A model generated the notes under the pieces. The model ran no database searches and was not told the origin of the DNA. It was given only the letters and a program-made list of their open reading frames with translations. From Paenibacillus rhizosphaerae (GTDB taxonomy: Bacteria > Bacillota > Bacilli > Paenibacillales > Paenibacillaceae): a stretch of 64,000 nt of DNA. The stretch is taken from NCBI RefSeq assembly GCF_014192015.1, contig NZ_JACHXJ010000003.1, positions 248,001-312,000 of the forward strand, in the 5' to 3' direction. The translations under genes were made by a program, and so were the position numbers. This document shows positions 42,204 to 51,230 of the stretch, piece by piece. Each line of letters starts with the position of its first letter. The stretch's first letter is position 1.

Positions 42204-43805
42204 TCATCCCTGCGCTTCAATTCCGGTATAACGAAAATGGGAAAAGTCCGCAAAGCTTCCCTTAAAGGTCTGCATATCATGGACGGCGATGCCGACGAAG
42301 TTGCCGGTGAAGCCGCCGCAGAGGAAGCGGATGTCCTGTTCTTCAAACAGCGGAACCCAGTCCTGCCCCGCGCCGAACCGGCCATAGAACCGTCCGCGGA
42401 TGCCATGGATTTCCACGGCTAATTGAACGGCTTCCCCGGTATCAACCGGAACCATGTCCGGCATCACGGTGAACGCATCGTCCTCGCAGCGCATAAGCCG
42501 GATCACCTTGCCTTGTTCTTCATCCTGCGTCACATAAGCGTACAAATAATTTTCATCGTTCAAATACAGCATCAGGCCGGCCATCTGCAAATAGCTTGCG
42601 GGCTCGAACTCCATCGCGGTCTCGGCCCGGAAACGGACATCCGCCTGCCGGACGGCTACAATATGGTGGTGAAACAGGCTTTGCGGCGATTCTCCCGCAC
42701 GAAGGCGGAGATAGCCCGGGCGCTCCGACAGCGAGCACCAGGATGGATCCACCGGTATGCGGAGCGTATTCCAGGCTTTGGCGAGCTCCGGTCCGTCAAA
42801 GGTATCTTCGAACAAGCTCCGTTCCGCGGCCGCTTTGGCCTCTGCCCCCGTGATCCCCTTCGGACGCGGGACCTCCATCTGCGGGGAATTCCCCCCGGCG
42901 GTCAGGCGAAGCCATCCTTCCTCGTCCCAGTACACCTGCTGCAGTGCCGTTTCCCGGCCAAGGAGCGCATACTGGCCTTCAATCGGACGCGTGCACAAAT
43001 GGGCCATGTACCATTCCCCTTGCGGCGTCTGGATCAGGCTGCCGTGGCCGGCACACTGCAGCGGGAGCTCCGGGTTGTCCCGGGAGGTCAGCATCGGATT
43101 GCGGGGGTCCACTTCGTAAGGGCCCATCAAGCTGCGGGAACGGGCTACCGTCACGGCATGGCCGCTCCCGGTGCCGCCTTCGGCCGTAATCAGGTAGTAA
43201 TAGCCTTGATGCTTATACATATGCGGCGCTTCGGTCTTCTTCAGATCCGTACCGTCAAACAGCTTGAACGGCTGTCCAACAAGCTTCTTCTGCTGCGGAT
43301 CATACTGCTGAATTACGATGCCGCTTGATTTATTCCCTTCCGGAATGCGGTAATCCCAGATTTCATTCAGCAGCCATTTCCGCCCGTCTTCGTCATGATA
43401 GAGGCTCGGATCAAATCCGCTGCTGTTCAAATAGACCGGCTCGGACCAAGGACCGTGAATTGAAGGAGCCGTAATCAAATAATTGTGAACGTCCTTGAAC
43501 GGACGCTTGGTGCTTTTCACGTCGGTATAAATGAGGTAAAATAACCCGTCTTGGTAGCTGAGCTGAGGCGCCCAGATGCTGCAGTTCTTCGGGTTTCCCC
43601 GCAGGTCGACCTGATCGGTCAGCACGTCGGTGCAGTGCTCCCATACAGCCAAATCCTTGGAGGCATATACCCTTACGCCAGGGAGCCACTCAAAGGAAGA
43701 TACCGCGATATAATAAGTGTCCTTTGCCCGCACGATGCAGGGATCCGGATTAAAGCCCGGCAGCACCGGGTTTTGGATCGTTCCCGTTTGGGTGGATATG
43801 GTCAT
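42204..43805 (-). CDS. Glycoside hydrolase family 43 (beta-xylosidase/arabinofuranosidase-like)
   Basis: 533 residues without a signal peptide. Five-bladed propeller: catalytic base Asp in PGFNPDPCIVR (about residue 20), pKa-tuning Asp in SGFDPSLYHDEDG, acid Glu in KKTEAPHMYKHQGYY; then a C-terminal beta-sandwich (GH43_C2; from LFEDTFDGPELAKAWN). This two-domain form is that of intracellular beta-xylosidases such as XynB. ATG 43805 overlaps the pectinesterase stop by 4 bases. In this pectin locus the substrate may be arabinosyl or xylosyl decorations (inference). Confidence 0.9.
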   Translation of the reverse strand: MTISTQTGTIQNPVLPGFNPDPCIVRAKDTYYIAVSSFEWLPGVRVYASKDLAVWEHCTDVLTDQVDLRGNPKNCSIWAPQLSYQDGLFYLIYTDVKSTKRPFKDVHNYLITAPSIHGPWSEPVYLNSSGFDPSLYHDEDGRKWLLNEIWDYRIPEGNKSSGIVIQQYDPQQKKLVGQPFKLFDGTDLKKTEAPHMYKHQGYYYLITAEGGTGSGHAVTVARSRSLMGPYEVDPRNPMLTSRDNPELPLQCAGHGSLIQTPQGEWYMAHLCTRPIEGQYALLGRETALQQVYWDEEGWLRLTAGGNSPQMEVPRPKGITGAEAKAAAERSLFEDTFDGPELAKAWNTLRIPVDPSWCSLSERPGYLRLRAGESPQSLFHHHIVAVRQADVRFRAETAMEFEPASYLQMAGLMLYLNDENYLYAYVTQDEEQGKVIRLMRCEDDAFTVMPDMVPVDTGEAVQLAVEIHGIRGRFYGRFGAGQDWVPLFEEQDIRFLCGGFTGNFVGIAVHDMQTFKGSFADFSHFRYTGIEAQG

Positions 43806-44785
43806 GCTCTTCCCTCTCCTTTTCGTTTCCAAAAGTCCGTTCCAGCAAAAATCTGCTCCTTCCGTGGAGCCCCTTCGAGCGTATCCTGATAGAACGCCCA
43901 TCCGGCCCTCTGTCCTCCCGGCGCCGGCATGTCCGGATCGGAACGCGTGCCGAATTCCCGGTACCTGACCGTCAGCCGCCGCTCCGGAACGTTCCAGTCG
44001 TCCCAGCCCAGCGGTTCGATATGTCCGTCCATCCGGCAGTCGACGTAGTCGGTGCGTGCATAGTTGCGCCACGGCCTTCCCAGATACACGCCAGACACGC
44101 CCGGCTCCGCCGTCAAATAACAGAGGTTAAAGACAAACCCGTGTTCCTGCCCCGCCGGAGTAGAAGCCGCGGCGATATAACCGGCATGCCCGCCCGCATG
44201 GCGTAGGCTGCGGATCTCGCAGCGGTCAAAGAAGGCGGCCGCCCCGCCGAATATAAAATCCACCGTACCCTCGATGCGGCAGTATTCGTACACCTGTCGG
44301 TACTCGGGGTGATGCTCCCGGAGCGGGACTCCTCCGAACACGCCGCCCTGCTTAGGCGCGGGCGGAAGCGGTCCGGTAAACAGCGTGTCCTGGTGCCCTT
44401 TAAAAGTGCAGTAGCGAAAAACCGTTTCGTCGCAGTGCGCGTAGACCGCCACGGCCTGGCCGATGTCTTCGCCCTGCCCGGCCGAATTGGTCACGACCAA
44501 ATTCTCGATCAGCAGCCGCCGTCCCCCGAGGAACAGTGTCGGCGTTGCAAACGTGCCGATCTCATTCCCGTCCGAGTCCAGCTCCTTGGCATACCGGCCC
44601 TTCGTGATTTCCACATATCCGATACCGATCACGGCCAGATCGGACCGGTAAATCCGCACCGCCTCCTCATAGACACCCGACAGGATGTACAGCGTTTCCG
44701 GCCACTGCGGATTATGCCTCTCCAGGGCGTCCACTGCCTCCTGGATCGTCGGGTAATCGCAGTGGTCCAGCTTTCCCACAATCAT
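43802..44785 (-). CDS. Pectin methylesterase (CE8), cytoplasmic
   Basis: 327 residues from ATG 44785 with GGGGGGAGGTC upstream. Right-handed beta-helix with QDTLF at 132-136 (catalytic Asp133), DFIFG at 176-180 (Asp176) and the substrate Arg in LGRPWR at 235-240. There is no signal peptide, unlike secreted plant-pathogen enzymes; cytoplasmic PMEs act on imported oligogalacturonides. Overlaps GH43 by 4 bases and follows the esterase by 36. Confidence 0.9.
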   Translation of the reverse strand: MIVGKLDHCDYPTIQEAVDALERHNPQWPETLYILSGVYEEAVRIYRSDLAVIGIGYVEITKGRYAKELDSDGNEIGTFATPTLFLGGRRLLIENLVVTNSAGQGEDIGQAVAVYAHCDETVFRYCTFKGHQDTLFTGPLPPAPKQGGVFGGVPLREHHPEYRQVYEYCRIEGTVDFIFGGAAAFFDRCEIRSLRHAGGHAGYIAAASTPAGQEHGFVFNLCYLTAEPGVSGVYLGRPWRNYARTDYVDCRMDGHIEPLGWDDWNVPERRLTVRYREFGTRSDPDMPAPGGQRAGWAFYQDTLEGAPRKEQIFAGTDFWKRKGEGRA

Positions 44786-44821
44786 GACCTCCCCCCTTTC
44801 GTTTCGGGCTGCAGCCATCGC

Positions 44822-45712
44822 TTACAAGTGTTCAGCCAAAAACCGCTGCCAGCGGGTCCGCATCTCGGCCGTCTCCATATGCCCGCCGCCAGTCATGACC
44901 GTCTGCCAATGCTCCTCCTGTCCTGCGGCCCGGTACACCTCCCGCAGGCCTTCGGCCAGCAGTACAACGCCTTCTTCCGGGGTCAGCCGGTCGCTGCGCC
45001 CGGTCAGGCTCATCCTTGGCCGCGGGGCGATCATGGCCTGGATTTCCAGTGTCGTAAAGTGCTTCAGCAAGCCCGGAACGTAGTAGTAGAAGCCGTGGTG
45101 ATCCAGCCCGCGCTTTGTCATCAAGGTATGCGCGTCAACCTGCCCGCAGATGTCCACGGTCACCTTGACCCGCTCGTCCAGCGCCGCCAGCCACCATGCC
45201 ATCATCCCGCCCATGGACATGCCGAGGGTCGCGACCCGCGAGGCGTCGATATCCTCCCTGGAGCACATATAATCCAGCATCCGGCGGTTATCGTACAGCA
45301 TCATGCCCCACATGACGCGTCCCTGCCACAGCATTTCCTTGACGATTTCGCTCTCCGTCTTGCCCGACCGCTCATGGAAGCCCCACATGTCGATGCAGCA
45401 GACGGCATAGCCCATGCCGGTCAGCGTGCTGGCAAAAGACGGCTGCTGCAAATATGAGCTCCCGCTGATGAGCTCCCTGCGTCCGTTCGTGTAATTGCCG
45501 CCATGCGAGTGATTGAAAACGACGAGCGGATAGGGGCCCTCTCCGTCTATGGGCAGTGCGACATAAGCGGGTACCCGCTCCAAGCCGTTTAAATCCAGCA
45601 GCAGCGTCTCCAGCCGGTACCCGTCCGTCTCTTCCTGCTTGAGCAGCTCCGCCTGGATGGGCCGGTCCTCCGGCACATCGCCCAGCAGCTTCACAAGCCG
45701 TTCCCTCATCAT
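44822..45712 (-). CDS. Alpha/beta hydrolase (acetyl-esterase/dienelactone hydrolase-like)
   Basis: 296 residues. VFNHSHGGNY gives the oxyanion region, TLGMSMGGMMAWW the nucleophile elbow Ser (about residue 167), SDRLTPEEG the Asp and GGGHMETAEM the His. The family includes acetyl xylan esterases and putative glucuronoyl or feruloyl esterases of sugar loci. No signal peptide. ATG 45712 or 45709. Three bases separate it from the GH28 stop, so it is part of the leftward operon. Removal of acetyl or other ester groups from pectin fragments is inferred. Confidence 0.85.
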   Translation of the reverse strand: MMRERLVKLLGDVPEDRPIQAELLKQEETDGYRLETLLLDLNGLERVPAYVALPIDGEGPYPLVVFNHSHGGNYTNGRRELISGSSYLQQPSFASTLTGMGYAVCCIDMWGFHERSGKTESEIVKEMLWQGRVMWGMMLYDNRRMLDYMCSREDIDASRVATLGMSMGGMMAWWLAALDERVKVTVDICGQVDAHTLMTKRGLDHHGFYYYVPGLLKHFTTLEIQAMIAPRPRMSLTGRSDRLTPEEGVVLLAEGLREVYRAAGQEEHWQTVMTGGGHMETAEMRTRWQRFLAEHL

Positions 45713-45715
45713 TGG

Positions 45716-47086
45716 TTAAACCTCCTCTTCGCTGAGATTCTCCTCCTGCGGAACTACGTTTACCTGTTGTACAAGCTGTTCCGGCACCTTCGTATCCTTT
45801 GACCGGCACTGCTGCCATTCCACATCCTCACTGTTCTCGACGTAGAAAGCCGGCCCTTCGTGGCCACCAACCGTGACCCGGTCAAACCGAATGTCCCTCA
45901 CATTGCCTAAATAAAAGCCGCGCGCCTTCATATCCTGGATGCCGGACATCATGGCCGGGCGCCCCGGAACCGGGTTCTCCGCCATGGAAATATGGATATC
46001 GGCAAACGTTAATTCCGAAATATACCTTTCCGCAAGACCATAAATAAACCCTGCCGCCGCATGTACGTTCCTTGCGGTAATATTCGAAAAATGAATCCGC
46101 CGGAACGTCGGCGTTTCGAGGGTGACCGGATAAGGCCGCTTATCCCAGACGTACTTGTCCTTGCCCCGCGGCCCGCAAAAATAATACAGGTTCAAAATGA
46201 ACGGGCAGATGACTTCCTCCATGACGATGCCGCTGACCCGGATATCCTCCACCGTTCCTCCGCGCCCCCTCCGTGATTTCAGCCGGATGCCGCGGTCCGT
46301 GTGCTTAAAGATGCAGTTGCTGATCACGACGTTCCGGATGTCCCCGCTCATCTCGCTGCCGAGCACGACGCCGCCGTGGCCGTGGATCATCGTGCAGTTC
46401 GTGATCGTGATGTTCTCGCATGATACCCGCTGCGCCGTGTCTTCCGTGCCGGCCTTGATGGCGATGCAGTCATCGCCGACGTCGATGTGGCAGCCGCTGA
46501 TCCGCACATTTCTGCACGACTCCGGGTCGATGCCGTCGGTATTCGGCGAATCCGCGGGATTGTATATCGAGACGTTGTCGATCGTCACGTTGTCGCAGAG
46601 AATCGGATTGACCGTCCAACTCGGGGAGTTGATCAACGTGACGTTCCGGATCGTCACCCGGGTGCAGTGGTCAAGGCTGATCAGCTTCGGCCGGGGGTGG
46701 GTCAGCTCCTCCGGGCGGCTGCGTATCTTGTCCCACCAGGGATGGCCGTTGCCATCCAGCGTGCCGCTGCCGGTAATGGACACGTTCTTCAGCCCGTGTC
46801 CGTACACGCAGGAGGCGTGCACCTCGCGCAGCACACCTTCCCACCGGGAGGTCACGACCGGATAATCCGCCGGATCGGTGCTGAAGGACAAGACCGCTCC
46901 TGGGTCCAGCCTCAGCTCGATGTTGCTGCGCAGAATGATCGCTCCGGTCTGGTATGTGCCTGCGGGAACGAACACGGTCCCGCCGCCCGCGGCATCAGCC
47001 GCTTCGATCGCCGCAGCGATCGCTTGGGTCGCCGGTTCGGCGCCGCCGGGCACCGCCCCGAACTCGGTGATGCTGTATACGCTCAT
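45716..47086 (-). CDS. Glycoside hydrolase family 28 (polygalacturonase/rhamnogalacturonan hydrolase-like)
   Basis: 456 residues, a beta-helix starting YSITEFGAVPGG. Family motifs: NTDG at 182-185 (Asp184), GDDC at 204-207 (Asp205/206), HGHGG at 235-239 and RGIRLKS at 265-271. This is the complete GH28 active site. No signal peptide, so it acts on imported oligomers, probably as an exo-acting galacturonidase. Overlaps GH105 by 4 bases upstream. The C-terminal 40 residues (SKDTKVPEQLVQQVNVVPQ) are extra to the family core. Confidence 0.92.
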   Translation of the reverse strand: MSVYSITEFGAVPGGAEPATQAIAAAIEAADAAGGGTVFVPAGTYQTGAIILRSNIELRLDPGAVLSFSTDPADYPVVTSRWEGVLREVHASCVYGHGLKNVSITGSGTLDGNGHPWWDKIRSRPEELTHPRPKLISLDHCTRVTIRNVTLINSPSWTVNPILCDNVTIDNVSIYNPADSPNTDGIDPESCRNVRISGCHIDVGDDCIAIKAGTEDTAQRVSCENITITNCTMIHGHGGVVLGSEMSGDIRNVVISNCIFKHTDRGIRLKSRRGRGGTVEDIRVSGIVMEEVICPFILNLYYFCGPRGKDKYVWDKRPYPVTLETPTFRRIHFSNITARNVHAAAGFIYGLAERYISELTFADIHISMAENPVPGRPAMMSGIQDMKARGFYLGNVRDIRFDRVTVGGHEGPAFYVENSEDVEWQQCRSKDTKVPEQLVQQVNVVPQEENLSEEEV

Positions 47087-48228
47087 GGCTGTTCCCCTTT
47101 CGCCGCGGCGGCCGGAATTCTGGCCTCGTATTCACCGCAAGCCTGCAGAAACGCACCCAGCCCCTTCTGATCGTTGGTGATGATCGGCTCGCTGATGTAA
47201 TAGGCATACGTCCCGTCGCGCCGGTCGGCTCCGCCCAGGCCGGCCACCTGGCAGTTTTTGTTCAGGTTCAGCCAGCCTTCCTTCGTCTCCAGCACAAACT
47301 CCTCCAGCAGCCCCCGGTACGCCCGGTCTAAGCTGTCCTGCCATTCCTGCGGCTCAAGCACGCCGAGGCGCAGCCCTTTCGCGATGGCATAGGTGATCAT
47401 GCTGGAAGCCGAGGCCTCCAAGTAATTCCCCTTGCGGCCTCCCTCATTGACCACCTGATACCAGACACCGCTTCCCGGATCCTGATAAGATCTCAGCGCA
47501 CGCAGCGTATCGCGCAGGATGCGCTCCAGCTCCGGATAATCGGGATGGCTTCCCGGCAGCAGCTCCAGGCTGTCCGCCAGCGCCATGACGAACCAGCCAA
47601 GGGACCTGCCCCAGAAATTCGGGGATAAGCCGGTGGCCGGGTCGCACCACGGCTGGGCTTTTTTCTCATCCCAGGCGTGGTACAAGAGCCCCGTGGCCTC
47701 ATCCTTCGTATGGAGCTCGCACAGCTTGAACTGCTTCGTCACGTCGTCCAGTCCCGTCCCGTCTTCAAACGTCAGCAGATATTCCAGATAGAAAGGTGAG
47801 CCCATGTACAGACCGTCCAGCCAAATTTGATATGGATAAATTTCCTTGTGCCAGAATGCCCCTTCCGACGTCCGGGGATGGGAAGCTAGCTGGGATCTCA
47901 GCAGCCCGGCGGCCTGCTTGTATTTTTCCTCTCCCGTCTCCCGGTACAGGGTGAACAGCAGCTTGCCGTTGTTGATATGGTCGATGTTGTATTCATCGGC
48001 CCGGTATCCGCGGATGCTCCCGTCTGGCTGAATGAAATGGTCCATGTTGCCTTGGATATACTCCCAATACCGGCGGTCTCCGGTCTGCTTCCACAGCAGC
48101 TCGAAGCCCTTGAGCACCACGCCGTAATCATACGACCACTTGCCCTCATATCCCTTACTCTCGTACAGCTTCGGCGTCCGTGCCATAATGGACTCCGCCA
48201 TGCGTTTCGCCGCGTTGAATGTCTCCAT
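47083..48228 (-). CDS. Unsaturated rhamnogalacturonyl hydrolase (GH105, YteR/YesR-like)
   Basis: 381 residues, an (alpha/alpha)6 barrel: KWSYDYGVVLKGFELLWKQ, DEYNIDHINNGKLLF, catalytic Asp in IWLDGLYMGSPF, PNFWGRSLGWFVMALAD and ASASSMITYAIAKGLRLG. It releases the unsaturated galacturonyl residue left by rhamnogalacturonan lyases. Cytoplasmic. First gene of a five-gene coupled operon (GH105-GH28-esterase-PME-GH43), 142 bases after the solute-binding protein with a terminator between, so expression may combine read-through and an own promoter. Confidence 0.92.
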   Translation of the reverse strand: METFNAAKRMAESIMARTPKLYESKGYEGKWSYDYGVVLKGFELLWKQTGDRRYWEYIQGNMDHFIQPDGSIRGYRADEYNIDHINNGKLLFTLYRETGEEKYKQAAGLLRSQLASHPRTSEGAFWHKEIYPYQIWLDGLYMGSPFYLEYLLTFEDGTGLDDVTKQFKLCELHTKDEATGLLYHAWDEKKAQPWCDPATGLSPNFWGRSLGWFVMALADSLELLPGSHPDYPELERILRDTLRALRSYQDPGSGVWYQVVNEGGRKGNYLEASASSMITYAIAKGLRLGVLEPQEWQDSLDRAYRGLLEEFVLETKEGWLNLNKNCQVAGLGGADRRDGTYAYYISEPIITNDQKGLGAFLQACGEYEARIPAAAAKGEQP

Positions 48229-48294
48229 GCTGATCCTCCTCGGATAAAATTTCCGGCTTCGCCGGGGATTGCTTCATTACACCCTGCCGTTTCG

Positions 48295-48335
48295 AAAAAA
48301 ACACAGTCCTAACCCCCATGCAGGCGGGATAGGAC
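48295..48335 (-). terminator. Terminator between the solute-binding protein and the enzyme operon
   Basis: GTCCTA at 48335-48330 and TAGGAC at 48311-48306 close a hairpin with CCCGCC/GGGGG inside, followed leftward by seven T. It would make the binding protein transcript more abundant than the enzymes. Confidence 0.75.
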
Positions 48336-48369
48336 CTGTTATACCTTCTTCTTGTGCTCGGCTCAGCCG

Positions 48370-49899
48370 TTATTTTTGCTGCGTAGCCTTGTAGGCCGCC
48401 TCGTATTCCTCGATAATTTTGCTGCCGCCGGACTTCTTCCAGTTCTCTACCTCAGCTTTGAATTCGTCCAGATTGATTTTGCCGAGAAGGTACTTGTAAG
48501 TCGCATCGGTGATGATTTTTTGCAGCTCGGAGCCCTGTGTCGTGTACGTTTCAGATTCCAGGGAATATGCCGGGTTCAGCACCCCGTAATTGGCGTTTTC
48601 CTTGATCAGCTTGTCGGCCTCGGCCTTCAGCGGATCGGCGTCATGGATTTTGTAGCCCGTTTCGCTTGGACGGGAAGAAGCAAACGGCTGGACTTCCTGC
48701 TGCCACAAATCGGTGTTGGTAATCGTGACCGCGTCATTCGCATCCACGGTATAATGGACGCCTTTGATTCCGTAAGTCATGAGGGCGTACACATCGTCGT
48801 CCATCAGATCATTGACGAATTTCAGAACGCGCTTGAGCTCGGCCTCATCCTTCACTTCGGATTTCGGGAAGGACAGCAGTCCGCCGATTCCGTTGTTCGC
48901 CGCCCAAATCGCGCGGTCGCTTTCGTTGCCTGTTGATGTAATGTTGTTGACCAAGGCGAGCTGCATGTTATCCTGAACGCCCTTGGCCATATTCAACAGG
49001 TTTTTCCCGTCAAACAGGGCACCGACGTAAATTCCGGCTTTGCCTTGGGCGAATTTTTGCTGCTGGTCGGTCTTGGCGGTCACCGCAAAATCTTGATTGA
49101 TATATCCCTTTTCGTACAATGCCTTCATGTAATCCATCGTTTTGACGTACCCCTCGGTTTCGAATTCGGGGATCATTTTCCCGTCATCCGTCACCTGCCA
49201 GTTATTCGGCGTGCCGAAGTAAGATCCAAGCGTCTTGAAGGCGCCGTAGATCAGATCGCTCCGGTCCATGAAGCCCGTCGTATCCTTTTGCCCGTTGCCG
49301 TCCGGGTCCTGCTCCGTGAACGCCTTGGCGACGTTCATCAGCTCATCGGTCGTCTTCGGCACGGACAGACCGAGCTTATCCAGCCAGTCCTTGCGGATAA
49401 CGACGCCGTTGCGGGCGAGATCCTTCTGGAATGGCACGCCGTACAGCTTGCCGTCGATCGAAGCCGATCTCCGCGTATCCTGCGAAATTTTCGCCAGGTT
49501 CGGGAACTCGTCCAGGTACGATTCGACTTCCCAGAACATGCCGGATTTCAGGGCGTTGCGCACGGAGGAATTGTCGAGAATGGTGAGTGTGACGATATCC
49601 GCCAGAGAATCGGACGCCAGGGACGTATTGATGCGTTCTTCCTTGGAAGCATCCGGGATCCATGAGAACTTGATATCCGCTCCGGTCTTCTCCTCAATCT
49701 TGTTCAGCACCGTATCGGTCGGCGGTGACGCCGTGTGCAAAATGTTCAGCCATGTAATCGACGTTTTTTCGTCACCTGCCGCAGCGCTGCCTCCCGAGCC
49801 CTGGGCCGTCTCCCCCTTGCCGCCTCCCCCGCCGCAGGCCGAGAGCAGCAGCCCGCAGACCAGCGTAAACGCAGCCATCTTGCTTACCATTGGTTTCAT
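48370..49899 (-). CDS. Extracellular solute-binding lipoprotein (LplA/family 1-like)
   Basis: 509 residues from ATG 49899 after AAAGGGG. Lipoprotein signal: MKPMVSKMAAFTLVCGLLL then SAC (Cys about residue 22) followed by a Gly/Ser-rich linker. The mature part is a large oligosaccharide-binding protein (ITWLNILHTASPPTDTVLNK; SLASDSLADIVTLTI; RNGVVIRKDWLDKLGL; RAIWAANNGIGG). Typical partner of LplB-type permeases. It lies 74 bases after the permease gene in the same transcript. Ligand probably rhamnogalacturonan or galacturonan oligomers, from context. Confidence 0.9.
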   Translation of the reverse strand: MKPMVSKMAAFTLVCGLLLSACGGGGGKGETAQGSGGSAAAGDEKTSITWLNILHTASPPTDTVLNKIEEKTGADIKFSWIPDASKEERINTSLASDSLADIVTLTILDNSSVRNALKSGMFWEVESYLDEFPNLAKISQDTRRSASIDGKLYGVPFQKDLARNGVVIRKDWLDKLGLSVPKTTDELMNVAKAFTEQDPDGNGQKDTTGFMDRSDLIYGAFKTLGSYFGTPNNWQVTDDGKMIPEFETEGYVKTMDYMKALYEKGYINQDFAVTAKTDQQQKFAQGKAGIYVGALFDGKNLLNMAKGVQDNMQLALVNNITSTGNESDRAIWAANNGIGGLLSFPKSEVKDEAELKRVLKFVNDLMDDDVYALMTYGIKGVHYTVDANDAVTITNTDLWQQEVQPFASSRPSETGYKIHDADPLKAEADKLIKENANYGVLNPAYSLESETYTTQGSELQKIITDATYKYLLGKINLDEFKAEVENWKKSGGSKIIEEYEAAYKATQQK

Positions 49900-49973
49900 G
49901 TGCCATTTCCCCTTTTCTATTATCCTTTGGTTGATTTCACATCCGTGGATGGATCCCACAACGCCGTGCCTGA

Positions 49974-50939
49974 TTAGTAGACGCCGTCCTCGCCGAACTT
50001 CTTCGCCAGCCTGTTGGAAGCCATGACCAGCACAAGTCCTACCAAGCCTTTGAACAAGCCCACCGTTGTACTAAAGCTCAGCTGTCCGTTCTTCAGTCCC
50101 GCCGTATAGATGTAGGTGTCGAAAATTTCGGCCACCTCGCGGTTCAGCGAATTGAGCAGCAGATACATATGCTCGAATCCCAGATCAAGCGTGCTGCCGA
50201 TCTTGAGGATGAGCAGGGTGATGATGACCGGGCGAATCGCCGGCAGCGTCACGTGCCACGTTTTGCGGAACCGTCCGGCTCCGTCCATTTCGGCTGCTTC
50301 GTACAGCTGAGTGTCCACCACCGTGATTGCCGACAGATAAATAATGGTGGACCAGCCGAGCTCCTTCCAGATGATCTGCCCGATGTACACGGTACGCAGC
50401 CACTCGGGAGCGGTTAGGAAGCTGATTTTGTGCCCGCCCAGTTTGGCGATCAGCTCGTTCAGCACGCCTCCGTCCACGGTGAGAAATACGTAAGTAATGG
50501 AGACGATGATGACCCAGGACATGAAGTGCGGGATGTAGATGATGGTCTGTACCCAGTTTTTGAACAGCCGGTGCCTGACCTCATTCAGCATCAGCGCCAA
50601 TATAATGGGAAGCGGAAAAAAGATCACGATGTTGAGTGCAAACAGAATCAGCGTGTTGCGCAGAAGCATGAAGAATGTCGGTTCTGTAAACAAGCGGACA
50701 AAGTGCTTCATTCCGACCCAAGGGCTGCCCGTGATCCCCTTGAAAGGCTGGTAATCCTGAAAGGCAATGACGAGACCGCCCATCGGCAGATACTTAAAGA
50801 TGATGAAATACAGCACGCCGGGCAAAATCATCAGGTACAGCAGCTTGTGACGTTTGATACGGTCCAGCGCGGTGTCCGTCCGTACCTTCCTGGCCGGTTT
50901 GACATTCATGTTCATGACGGCCGTGTTCGAGTCCTTCAC
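49974..50939 (-). CDS. ABC sugar permease, LplB-type
   Basis: 321 residues, six helices after a basic N-terminus (KVRTDTALDRIKRHKLLYLM). The ATPase-contact loop reads YEAAEMDGAGRFRKTWHVTLP, the EAA motif. GTG 50939 has AAGGAGG nine bases upstream. Partner permease at 51231 is on the other strand, unlike the usual head-to-tail lplB-ytcP pair. No ATPase gene is present; these importers normally share MsmX encoded elsewhere. Confidence 0.9.
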   Translation of the reverse strand: MKDSNTAVMNMNVKPARKVRTDTALDRIKRHKLLYLMILPGVLYFIIFKYLPMGGLVIAFQDYQPFKGITGSPWVGMKHFVRLFTEPTFFMLLRNTLILFALNIVIFFPLPIILALMLNEVRHRLFKNWVQTIIYIPHFMSWVIIVSITYVFLTVDGGVLNELIAKLGGHKISFLTAPEWLRTVYIGQIIWKELGWSTIIYLSAITVVDTQLYEAAEMDGAGRFRKTWHVTLPAIRPVIITLLILKIGSTLDLGFEHMYLLLNSLNREVAEIFDTYIYTAGLKNGQLSFSTTVGLFKGLVGLVLVMASNRLAKKFGEDGVY

Positions 50940-50953
50940 CAGGTCGACCTCCT

Positions 50954-50967
50954 TGTAAGCGTTTCCT
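50954..50967 (-). promoter_or_regulatory. cre/LacI-type site beside the lplB start (degenerate)
   Basis: Minus strand AGGAAACGCTTACA differs from the cre consensus TGWAANCGNTNWCA at two positions. It is joined to AAGGAGG exactly as the site at 51201 is. Confidence 0.5.
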
Positions 50968-51006
50968 GTTACGACTCCAGCTTAGGCCGATTTGGGTATT
51001 CCGTAC

Positions 51007-51035
51007 ATAATCATTTCATTGACACCACCTGACAA
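51007..51035 (-). promoter_or_regulatory. Putative promoter of lplB and the binding protein
   Basis: TTGTCA (51035-51030) and GATTAT (51012-51007) on the minus strand, 17-base spacer; the cre-like site would be about 40-50 bases downstream, a roadblock position. Confidence 0.5.
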
Positions 51036-51200
51036 ACCGCATAACGGCGCCATTTTCGCCTTCCGCATCTCAGCTGATGATTACGGATTGAAGCTGATGA
51101 TTATCCGGCGGACAGCCGCGGATTCCCCGCTCATCCCTTACCGGACAACACCTCAGGAGCTGATTATATACGTAACCCGGTACGCTTGGTACAGTCGAAC

Positions 51201-51214
51201 TGTAAACGATTACA
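51201..51214 (+). promoter_or_regulatory. cre/LacI-type operator before the plus-strand permease
   Basis: TGTAAACGATTACA fits the CcpA cre consensus at all fixed positions and ends directly in the AAGGAGG ribosome site. LacI-family operators share this form, so the regulator at 54593 is an alternative binder. Confidence 0.75.
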
Positions 51215-51230
51215 AGGAGGATACCCGCGT